Shown here one piece after another: positions 1-8,060 of a DNA stretch of 64,000 bases (position 1 is the stretch's first letter; every line of letters starts with the position of its first letter). Where the stretch lies: the NCBI RefSeq assembly GCF_001590865.1, contig NZ_BBUY01000001.1:927522-991521 (forward strand), given 5' to 3'. Under the pieces are notes generated by a model, which saw nothing but the letters and a program-made list of their open reading frames with translations, was not told the DNA's origin and searched no databases. The DNA is from Streptomyces sp. NBRC 110611 (GTDB taxonomy: Bacteria > Actinomycetota > Actinomycetes > Streptomycetales > Streptomycetaceae). A program made the translations under genes and the position numbers.

Positions 1-3
1 AAG

Positions 4-654
4 TCAGCCAAGTGCAACGGAAAGCCCAGAAAGAAGCAGCGCAGCGAACTCGCGCCCCCACTCCGCGTTCACCGGCTCGCCGCTGACCAGGGTGCGGTGC
101 ACCACCGCACCGGCGATCACATCGAAGATCAGGTCCATGTTGCGGGCGGCGGCCCGTTCGCCGTCCTCGCCGGGGGCGTCCGGCGGGAGCTCCCCGCGCG
201 CCTGGGCCCGTGCGCGCCCCAGCAGTACGAGCCGCTTCTGGCGTTCGACGATCGCCGAGCGGATCCGTTCGCGCAGCGCCTCGTCGGTGGTGGACTCGGC
301 GACCACGGCCATCAGCGCGGTCTTGGTCTCCGGCCGGGCGAGCAGGGCGCCGAACTGCAGCACCACACCCTCGATATCGGCCCGCAAACAGCCCCGGTCG
401 GGGAGTTCGAGCTCGTCGAAGAGGACCGCCACCGCGTCCACCACGAGTTCGTTCTTGTTGGCCCAGCGGCGGTAGAGGGTGGTCTTGGCGACGCCGGCCC
501 GGGCCGCCACCTCGCCCATGGTCAGCCGCCCCCAGCCCACGTCGACGAGCGCGGCCCGGGTCGCGCGGAGGATCGCCTGGTCGGCCTCGGCGCTGCGGGG
601 GCGGCCCGTGCGGCCCTTCCGGGGGGTGGCGGAACGGTGCATGCGGGCGACCAT
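4..654 (-). CDS. TetR/AcrR family transcriptional regulator
   Basis: 216-residue one-component repressor-like protein. A basic N-terminal tail is followed by a TetR helix-turn-helix at about residues 25-70; the recognition region reads GVAKTTLYRRW (about 54-64). The C-terminal ligand and dimerisation domain is all-helical and divergent, so the effector cannot be named. The ATG at 654 and the in-frame ATG at 642 are both possible, and neither has a clear ribosome binding site. A 9-bp perfect inverted repeat at 741-763, about 90 bp upstream, is the probable operator and suggests autoregulation, possibly also of the divergent thioredoxin gene. Family assignment is firm; target and ligand are unknown. 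Confidence 0.9.
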   Translation of the reverse strand: MVARMHRSATPRKGRTGRPRSAEADQAILRATRAALVDVGWGRLTMGEVAARAGVAKTTLYRRWANKNELVVDAVAVLFDELELPDRGCLRADIEGVVLQFGALLARPETKTALMAVVAESTTDEALRERIRSAIVERQKRLVLLGRARAQARGELPPDAPGEDGERAAARNMDLIFDVIAGAVVHRTLVSGEPVNAEWGREFAALLLSGLSVALG

Positions 655-740
655 ACCGGTGGGTAAGGGCGGCGCCGCCCGTGAGGGAGATCACTCCACG
701 GGGGCGGGGATCGGTCTTGTCGCGCGGGGGAGGCGACGAG

Positions 741-763
741 TTACGCTACGGCTCGTAGCGTAA
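741..763. promoter_or_regulatory. Candidate TetR operator (9-bp perfect inverted repeat)
   Basis: TTACGCTAC, 5-nt spacer, GTAGCGTAA. It lies in the 247-bp divergent region between the TetR gene and the thioredoxin-like gene. Length and symmetry suit a TetR dimer. Assignment to this regulator is by proximity only. Confidence 0.6.
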
Positions 764-901
764 GAGCGACGACCACAGGCCGAGGGTGGGGACCCGCCGG
801 CCGCTCACCATGGCCCCTCGGGGCCCCTTGCACTACCGGCGCAGCAGAGCGCTTTCCGGATCGCTTTCCGGAACGGGCCGCCCAGGGGGGAGGATGTACT
901 C

Positions 902-1870
902 ATGCAGCCACGCAATATGTCCATGAGTGGAGTAGTCGACCTCGCCGCGGTGAAGGCGGCCGGCGAAGCGAAGCAGAAGGCGGAGCAGGCGCGCGCCGAG
1001 GCCGCCCGTACGGGCCAGGCGCCGGCGACGGGTGCCCGCCTGGTGTTCGACGTCGACGAGGCGGGGTTCCAGCAGGACGTCCTGCAGCGCTCCACGGAGG
1101 TCCCGGTCGTCATCGACTTCTGGGCCGAGTGGTGCGAGCCGTGCAAGCAGCTCGGTCCGCTGCTGGAGCGTCTCGCGAACGAGTACGCCGGCAAGTTCGT
1201 GCTGGCCAAGATCGACGTCGACGCGAACCAGATGCTCTTCCAGCAGTTCGGGGTGCAGGGCATCCCGGCGGTATTCGCGGTGGTCGCCGGGCAGCCGATC
1301 CCGCTGTTCCAGGGGGCGGCCCCGGAGGCGCAGATCCGGCAGGTGCTCGACCAGCTGGTGCAGGCCGCCGAGCAGCAGTTCGGCATCGTGGGCGCGCCGG
1401 TCGACCCGGCCGCGGCGGACGAGCAGCCGGCCGAGGCGCCGCAGCCGGCCGGTCCGTACGACGCCCTGCTGGAGGCCGCGAGCCAGGCGCTGGACTCCGG
1501 TGACCTGGGCGGTGCCGTTCAGGCGTACAAGAACGTGCTCTCCGAGGACCCGGGCCACCCGGAGGCCAAGCTCGGCCTCGCGCAGGCCGAACTGCTGAGC
1601 CGGGTCCAGGACCTGGACGCGCAGGCGGTCCGCAAGGAGGCGGCGGAGAATCCGGCCGATGTGCAGGCGCAGATCCGGGCCGCGGACCTGGACCTGGTCG
1701 GCGGTCATGTCGAGGACGCGTTCGGCCGGCTGGTCGACACGGTGAAGCGGACGTTCGGCGACGACCGGGAGGCCGCGCGGGTGCGTTTGCTGGAGCTGTT
1801 CGAGGTCATCGGGGCGGAGGACCCGCGGGTGACGGCGGCCCGTACCGCCCTTGCCCGGGTGCTGTTCTGA
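902..1870 (+). CDS. Thioredoxin-fold/TPR protein, YbbN (CnoX)-like
   Basis: 322 residues. A charged Ala-rich N-terminal helix (about 12-40) precedes a thioredoxin domain (about 48-155) with active site WCEPC at 77-81 and a cis-proline GIPAVF segment. A TPR-like helical region follows (about 180-320). This is the architecture of actinobacterial YbbN/CnoX proteins, cytoplasmic co-chaperones linked in E. coli to protecting clients from oxidation. Both Cys are kept, so redox activity is plausible, unlike E. coli YbbN, which has lost one. The start is ATG with a GGGGAGGA-like site about 9 nt upstream. A strong hairpin at 1935-1980 closes the unit. A role in folding is inferred from family. Confidence 0.85.
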   Translation: MQPRNMSMSGVVDLAAVKAAGEAKQKAEQARAEAARTGQAPATGARLVFDVDEAGFQQDVLQRSTEVPVVIDFWAEWCEPCKQLGPLLERLANEYAGKFVLAKIDVDANQMLFQQFGVQGIPAVFAVVAGQPIPLFQGAAPEAQIRQVLDQLVQAAEQQFGIVGAPVDPAAADEQPAEAPQPAGPYDALLEAASQALDSGDLGGAVQAYKNVLSEDPGHPEAKLGLAQAELLSRVQDLDAQAVRKEAAENPADVQAQIRAADLDLVGGHVEDAFGRLVDTVKRTFGDDREAARVRLLELFEVIGAEDPRVTAARTALARVLF

Positions 1871-1934
1871 CCCGCTGTCGTCGCCGGCGCCTCCGGGTGG
1901 CCGGCGCGACTCCATGAGGTGACCGGACAAACGA

Positions 1935-1980
1935 AACAGCGGCCACGCTTTACCAAAACTTGGTAAACGTGGCCGCTGTT
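1935..1980. terminator. Hairpin terminator after the YbbN-like gene
   Basis: A 22/21-nt inverted repeat (AACAGCGGCCACG ... CGTGGCCGCTGTT) with a single bulged C and a 3-nt loop. It has no U-tract, as is usual in Streptomyces. It lies 64 nt after the stop codon. Confidence 0.8.
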
Positions 1981-2486
1981 ACTTGGAGTAAGTCCTGACC
2001 GCCGCTTTGCGGTGTTCTGTCCGCACATGCGAGGTGTCCGTTCGCTGTCGGCGACGACCCTGTGTACCTGGGCGGCCCCGGTCCGTCGTGCCCCCGTGAG
2101 AGCGGCGTTACCCGTAAGTAACGAACCCCTTGTGTCGCGGCTCCGAATGGACCACGATCGGCGACGCTCGGTCCATTCCCGCAGCCCGGCATCCGGTCGG
2201 CGCCGCGGGGCACTTGGGTCCCCACCGAGTGGCCGGCGGCAGTCACGCCGGCCACGGACAGGGGGGTCCTTGCCGTACCCGGCAGGGCCTGTCCGGTGAG
2301 GTTGCGCGAGAGCGTGGCCAGTGGTTGTCGCTCGGGGGTGATCGCCGGTATTCGGACACGCGCTGTGCCTTCCGAGAACGGGCGCTCTCCTTCCCGAGGA
2401 CGTAGCACTTCTCCCATCCCCCGTACCGCTGTCCCCCAACTGAGGCCGCCGGTACCGGAGATGTACGTCCGAGAAGGAGGAAAGTC
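1981..2486. other. 506-bp non-coding leader of the DUF6230 operon
   Basis: No convincing gene on either strand. It contains the palindrome at 2106-2123 and ends in a near-perfect AAGGAGG ribosome binding site at 2474-2480, 6 nt before the DUF6230 start. The length suggests a regulated promoter or long leader, but I cannot place a -35/-10 pair. Confidence 0.5.
2106..2123. promoter_or_regulatory. Candidate operator upstream of the DUF6230 operon
   Basis: CGTTAC, 6-nt spacer CCGTAA, GTAACG: a perfect 6-bp inverted repeat with a second nested symmetry (TTAC-CC-GTAA). It lies about 365 bp upstream of the DUF6230 start. It resembles a TetR/GntR-type site; the regulator is unknown. Confidence 0.4.
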
Positions 2487-3104
2487 ATGGAGTCCCTGGC
2501 TCGCGGCGGGACCAGATGGAAGCGGTTCGCCGTCGTCATGGTGCCCAGCGTCGCGGCGACCGCCGCGATCGGCGTCGCCCTCTCGCAGGGTGCGCTCGCG
2601 GCATCGTTCAGTGTGTCCGGCCAGCAGTTCAAGGTCACCACGGACCGGCTGGACGGCACCGGCTTCGTCCAGTACGGAGCAATCGACGCCCAGAAGGGCG
2701 GCAAGCAGATCCCAGTGGCGGTCTCGGGGTTCTCGAGCGCCAAGATCAGCAACCTGTGCCAGTCGGTGGTCGTTCCGGTCCCGGTCTTCGGCGATGTGTC
2801 ACTGAAGCTGCTGGCCGGTGCCAACGGCACGCCGGTGGAGGCCAAGAACCTCTACATCGACCTCGACCAGCTCGACGCGGACGCGACGTTCAAGAACATC
2901 AACATCGGTGTGGCAGCGGGTTCGTCGGGCAAGGGGCCGGGCATGCACAAGGGCGACACGGCCGACCCGGGCTCGTTCGCCCAGGAGGCCGACTCGGCCA
3001 CGCTCACGAACGTCAAGCAGCAGGCATGGGCCACTTCAGCCGGAACGTTCAAGCTCAGTGGCCTGAAGATGAGCGTCGCCAAGGGCAAGCACGAGTGCTA
3101 CTGA
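2487..3104 (+). CDS. DUF6230 family exported/membrane-anchored protein
   Basis: 205 residues. A basic N-terminus and a hydrophobic segment (about 14-38, ending ALA-A) form a signal peptide or anchor. The rest is a beta-rich, Gly/Ser/Thr-rich domain with Cys at about 91 and a terminal C-Y dipeptide. Older Streptomyces annotation calls such proteins cholesterol esterase, but no Gly-x-Ser-x-Gly nucleophile elbow is visible, so I do not support that function. The start is fixed by AAGGAGG at 2474-2480. It heads an operon with the DUF6114 membrane protein and a repeat-rich exported protein, so a cell-surface complex or adduct is the likely context. Function unknown. Confidence 0.8.
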   Translation: MESLARGGTRWKRFAVVMVPSVAATAAIGVALSQGALAASFSVSGQQFKVTTDRLDGTGFVQYGAIDAQKGGKQIPVAVSGFSSAKISNLCQSVVVPVPVFGDVSLKLLAGANGTPVEAKNLYIDLDQLDADATFKNINIGVAAGSSGKGPGMHKGDTADPGSFAQEADSATLTNVKQQAWATSAGTFKLSGLKMSVAKGKHECY

Positions 3105-3312
3105 CGCACTGAGCGTACGGGCGCGGGGCGGTCCCGCGGCGGATACTCGCCGTGCCATGGAGCCCGCGGGGCAGCACCGGCGGAGGTGCGGAGCACGTGG
3201 TGGCATCGGCCGTTCCCCCGTGCCTGTTCCCCGTGCCCGTACGCCGGGTAGCGCCAGTCAGGACACTCCAGTGCAGAACCACCGAATTGCCAGTCCCGAG
3301 GAGCTGTACGAC

Positions 3313-3828
3313 ATGACCGCCGAGACGCGACCACGGCTGAGCGAGACCCTCGGCCGGAAGCGGATTTCGTTCCGGGAGTGGCGCGGACACCGCCCGTTCT
3401 GGGGCGGACTGCTGACTCTGCTGGCCGGCATCCCGATCATGTACATCCCCTACGCGAACCTCACGATCGGGTCCTTGACCGTCCGTATGGCGACCACCGC
3501 CGGCGCCGGCTCGCTGATCATCGGCGTCCTGTTGGTCGTCCTCGGTCTCACCATGTGGTTCCAGCCGGCCTCGCGCGTCTTCGCGGGCGTGGCGGCGATC
3601 CTGCTCGCCCTGGTCTCCCTGGTCGTCTCGAACTTCGGCGGCATCGTCGTCGGTTACCTGATGGGGATGATCGGCGGCGCGCTGAGCGTGGCCTGGGCGC
3701 CGGGCAGGACGGTCCCCGCGGCCGCCGCCAGCCCCGCACCGGCCGGGGCCGGGCCGGTCGGCGGACTGGACGACGGGTCAGGGACGAGTCCGACCAACGG
3801 AACGAACGGGAGGCACCGTGCCGGGTGA
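3313..3828 (+). CDS. DUF6114 family integral membrane protein
   Basis: 171 residues. The ATG at 3313 is preferred over an upstream in-frame ATG at 3157 because GAGGAG lies 10 nt before it. A charged N-terminus with an FREWRGHRPFW motif leads into four hydrophobic segments (about 30-50, 60-80, 86-104, 106-130), then an Ala/Pro-rich cytoplasmic or extracellular tail. It sits between the DUF6230 gene and a repeat-rich exported protein whose GTG start overlaps its stop by 11 bp, so translation is probably coupled. The family recurs beside DUF6230 in actinomycetes; no biochemical role is known to me. Confidence 0.8.
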   Translation: MTAETRPRLSETLGRKRISFREWRGHRPFWGGLLTLLAGIPIMYIPYANLTIGSLTVRMATTAGAGSLIIGVLLVVLGLTMWFQPASRVFAGVAAILLALVSLVVSNFGGIVVGYLMGMIGGALSVAWAPGRTVPAAAASPAPAGAGPVGGLDDGSGTSPTNGTNGRHRAG

Positions 3829-5149
3829 CGAGCTGCATCAGGAGAACGCACCCGCCGGGGCGATGGGGGTCCCCCCGCGCCGTTCCGGCGGGGGCAACGG
3901 GCCGCGGCATGCGGCGCCGAGGAAGCCGCTGCTGACCCGGCTGCATGTGCCCGCGGGCAAGGCGATAGCCCTCGCCGCCATGCCGACCGCCGTGCTCATG
4001 GGCATGGGGCTGACGCCCCAGCTGGCGGTCGCCAAGCCGATGCCGCCCGAGAGCCCCTTCAGGGACGGCCCGTGCGTCACCGCCCCGGACACGGCGGACG
4101 GGCAGGGCGGCAAGGCCGAGGACGGCGCGAAGGGCAAGCCGGCCCCGTCGCCCTCGCCTTCGGCCGGTACGGATCCCGGCAAGGATCCCGGCAAGGAACC
4201 CGGCAAGGAACCCGGCAAGGAACCCGGCAAGGAACCCGGTAAGGACAGCGGAGACGGTAAGGAGACGGCGCCCGCGCCGTCCACCTCTCCCGGGGACGGG
4301 AAGTCTCCCGGGGACGAGAAGAAGGAGGACGGGGGCCTGCTGGGCGGCATCCGGGACGTCCTCGGCGGGCTCCTGGGCGGCGGTTCCGACAAGGAGCCGG
4401 CGGCCGACGCGCCGAGTGCCTCGCCGTCGCCGTCCCCGTCCCTGCCCCCGTCCCCCTCGCCGTCCGCGACGCAGCAGGCCACCCCCGCGCCCAAGGCCCC
4501 GGCCACCGGCTCCGGCGATGCGACCGACAAGGACGATAGGGCTGACAAGGGCGACAAGGACGACAAGGTCACGAAGCCGGTCGAGGACACCGTCCACGGT
4601 GCCGTGGGAGCGGTGGACAACGCGCTGCCCGGCGGTGGTCTGGACGGCAAGGACGCCGACGGCAAGCGGGCGTTCCCCTGTGTCGTCGAGAACAAGCAGA
4701 AGGGGAAGGACGAGCAGACGCCCGCCGCCCTGCCCGACCTCCCCTGGCACCTGGAGTCCAGCGCGCTCACCCTGCGCGGGCTGGACTACGAGGGCGTCGT
4801 CAACGTCACCACGCACAGCGGCCATACCAAGCAGGCCCTGAAGTTCACCGCCGACAGCATCGACATCGGCGATCTGCACCAGATCATCGACGACCGGGCG
4901 TCCGGCCGGAAGTACCACGTCCGGGCGGCGCCGGGGTCCACGTCCACGGTCCGCGACGGCAAGGTGACCTTGTACTCCGAGCGGTTGCAGGGCAATCTCT
5001 TCGGTCTGATCCCGATCGTCTTCGACCCCGAGCACCCGCCGCCGATCAATGTCCCGTTCGCGTACTTCACCAAGGTGAAGCTCGATCAGGCGGGGCAGTT
5101 CGGCGGCGATCTCCATGTCCCGGGCATGCATGTGACGATCGAGAACTGA
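3818..5149 (+). CDS. Exported Pro/Lys-repeat protein of the DUF6230-DUF6114 operon
   Basis: 443 residues from a GTG start (GGGAGG 4 nt upstream) that overlaps the DUF6114 stop. A hydrophobic segment at about 46-69 ends in AVA, consistent with a signal peptide. Residues about 115-145 are a tandem (G-K-[DE]-P) repeat. They are followed by Ser/Pro-rich and Asp/Lys-rich stretches typical of extended wall-spanning linkers. The last 140 residues form a folded, Thr/Val/Asp-rich domain that looks beta-structured (LTLRGLDYEG, then VTLYSERLQG, FAYFTKVKL). The C-terminal coding end and stop lie in a 28-bp tandem duplication (5133-5180). Probably the surface component of the operon; no function is assigned. 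Confidence 0.7.
   Translation: MPGDELHQENAPAGAMGVPPRRSGGGNGPRHAAPRKPLLTRLHVPAGKAIALAAMPTAVLMGMGLTPQLAVAKPMPPESPFRDGPCVTAPDTADGQGGKAEDGAKGKPAPSPSPSAGTDPGKDPGKEPGKEPGKEPGKEPGKDSGDGKETAPAPSTSPGDGKSPGDEKKEDGGLLGGIRDVLGGLLGGGSDKEPAADAPSASPSPSPSLPPSPSPSATQQATPAPKAPATGSGDATDKDDRADKGDKDDKVTKPVEDTVHGAVGAVDNALPGGGLDGKDADGKRAFPCVVENKQKGKDEQTPAALPDLPWHLESSALTLRGLDYEGVVNVTTHSGHTKQALKFTADSIDIGDLHQIIDDRASGRKYHVRAAPGSTSTVRDGKVTLYSERLQGNLFGLIPIVFDPEHPPPINVPFAYFTKVKLDQAGQFGGDLHVPGMHVTIEN
4171..4242 (+). repeat. 12-bp tandem repeat encoding Gly-Lys-(Asp/Glu)-Pro
   Basis: Six near-identical copies of CCCGGCAAGGAA-type units (first two with GAT, the rest with GAA) inside the exported repeat protein. Copy number is likely variable between strains by slippage. 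Confidence 0.85.
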
Positions 5150-5180
5150 CCGTCGAGAGCTGACGATCGAGAACTGACCG
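5133..5180 (+). repeat. 28-bp-period duplication across a stop codon
   Basis: The 20-mer starting TGACGATCGAGAACTGAC occurs at 5133-5152 and again at 5161-5180. The first copy encodes the last residues and stop of the exported repeat protein; the second is untranslated. It looks like a recent tandem duplication. Confidence 0.8.
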
Positions 5181-5234
5181 GAGAACTGGCCATCTAGAAC
5201 CGGCCGTTGAGAGCCGGCCGTCGGGCACGGACGG

Positions 5235-5282
5235 AAACGGCGGTGGGCCGCCCCTCGCAGGAGGAGCGGCCCACCGCCGTTT
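5235..5282. terminator. Bidirectional terminator between the envelope operon and pyk
   Basis: A perfect 17-bp inverted repeat (AAACGGCGGTGGGCCGC and its complement) with a 14-nt loop, between convergent genes. It can serve both. Confidence 0.9.
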
Positions 5283-5299
5283 GTCCGGGTCCGGGCGCG

Positions 5300-6727
5300 T
5301 CAGGGACGCTCGCCGCCCAGGTGGTGCACCCGCACCATGTTGGTGGTGCCGGGGATGCCGGGGGGCGAACCGGCGGTGATCAGCATGGTGTCGCCCTCGT
5401 TGTAGCGCTTGAGCTTGAGCAGCTCGGCGTCCACCAGGTCGACCATGGCGTCGGTGTGGTCGACGTGCTCCACGACGAAGCTCTCCACGCCCCAGCTCAG
5501 GGTGAGCTGGTTGCGGGTGGCGGTGTCGGTGGTGAAGGCCAGGATCGGCTGGGCCGCGCGGTAGCGGGAGAGGCGACGGGCGGTGTCACCGGACTTGGTG
5601 AAGGCCACCAGCGCCTTGCCGTTGAGGAAGTCGGCCATCTCGCAGGCCGCGCGGGCCACCGCACCGCCCTGGGTGCGCGGCTTCTTGCCGGGCACCAGCG
5701 GCTGGAGGCCCTTGGAGAGCAGCTCCTCCTCGGCCGCCTCGACGATCTTGGACATCGTCTTGACGGTGGTGATCGGGTACTGGCCGACCGAGGACTCCGC
5801 GGAGAGCATCACCGCGTCCGCGCCGTCGAGGATGGCGTTGGCGACGTCGGAGGCCTCGGCGCGGGTCGGCCGGGAGTTGGTGATCATCGACTCCATCATC
5901 TGGGTCGCGACGATCACCGGCTTGGCGTTGCGGCGGCACATCTCGACGAGCCGCTTCTGCACCATCGGGACCTTCTCCAGCGGGTACTCCACCGCCAGGT
6001 CACCACGGGCCACCATGACCGCGTCGAAGGCCATGACGACCTCCTCCATGTTGGCCACCGCCTGCGGCTTCTCCACCTTGGCGATGACCGGGACCCGGCG
6101 GCCCACCTCGTCCATGACGCGGTGCACGTCCTGGACGTCCTTGGCGTCCCGGACGAAGGACAGCGCGACCATGTCGCAGCCCATCTTGAGGGCGAACTTG
6201 AGGTCCTCGATGTCCTTCTCGGACAGCGCCGGGACGTTCACCGCCGCGCCGGGCAGGTTGATGCCCTTGTGGTCGGAGATCACGCCGCCCTCGATGACGA
6301 TGGTGCGCACCCGCGGACCCTCGACCTCGACGACCTGGAGCGCGACATTGCCGTCGTTGATCAGGACCTGGTCGCCCTTGGAGACATCGCCGGGCAGACC
6401 CTTGTAGGTCGTACCGCAGATGGTCTTGTCGCCGGGCACGTCCTCGGTGGTGATGGTGAACTCGTCACCGCGCACCAGCTCCACCGGGCCGTCGGCGAAC
6501 GTCTCCAGGCGGATCTTGGGGCCCTGGAGGTCGGCCAGCACGCCGACCGCGCGGCCGGTCTCCTCGCAGGCCTTGCGGAGGCGGTGGTACCGCTCCTCGT
6601 GCTCCGGCTGGGTCCCGTGGCTCATGTTGAAGCGGGCCACGTTCATGCCGGCCTCGATCAGCGACTTCAGCTGGTCGTAGGAGTCGACGGCGGGGCCCAG
6701 GGTGCAGACGATTTTGGAACGGCGCAT
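5300..6727 (-). CDS. pyk: Pyruvate kinase
   Basis: 475 residues, normal length for a bacterial pyruvate kinase. It makes pyruvate and ATP from phosphoenolpyruvate and ADP in the cytoplasm. Visible landmarks are the N-terminal KIVCTLGPA, the RFNMSHG substrate loop, the catalytic Lys region IAKVEKPQA, the metal-binding MVARGDLAVE and the ATQMMESM signature. The B domain lies between about residues 70 and 165, and the C-terminal allosteric domain follows. It starts 62 bp after the ackA stop on the same strand, so pta-ackA-pyk probably form one unit feeding from PEP to acetate. Streptomyces usually carry two pyk genes; this one matches the pyk2-type location (recalled). Confidence 0.97.
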   Translation of the reverse strand: MRRSKIVCTLGPAVDSYDQLKSLIEAGMNVARFNMSHGTQPEHEERYHRLRKACEETGRAVGVLADLQGPKIRLETFADGPVELVRGDEFTITTEDVPGDKTICGTTYKGLPGDVSKGDQVLINDGNVALQVVEVEGPRVRTIVIEGGVISDHKGINLPGAAVNVPALSEKDIEDLKFALKMGCDMVALSFVRDAKDVQDVHRVMDEVGRRVPVIAKVEKPQAVANMEEVVMAFDAVMVARGDLAVEYPLEKVPMVQKRLVEMCRRNAKPVIVATQMMESMITNSRPTRAEASDVANAILDGADAVMLSAESSVGQYPITTVKTMSKIVEAAEEELLSKGLQPLVPGKKPRTQGGAVARAACEMADFLNGKALVAFTKSGDTARRLSRYRAAQPILAFTTDTATRNQLTLSWGVESFVVEHVDHTDAMVDLVDAELLKLKRYNEGDTMLITAGSPPGIPGTTNMVRVHHLGGERP

Positions 6728-6789
6728 GGGCGGAATCCTATCGGGTTTGTTTAGCAGCGGAATATTTCGGTAGGTGGAAGCACCGATTA

Positions 6790-8001
<1,212 letters not shown>

Positions 8002-8060
8002 GGAGCGCTTTCCGATGGGGTGGGGCGGTTTTCCGGGGGCTGTGCGGGCTTCAGGGGTGT

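Noticed and set aside
2487..3104. Cholesterol esterase function for the DUF6230 protein
   Set aside because: Only a legacy annotation; no nucleophile elbow, Asp or His pattern of an esterase is visible.
4171..4242. CRISPR-like array
   Set aside because: 12-bp in-frame protein repeats without spacers; no cas genes anywhere in the window.
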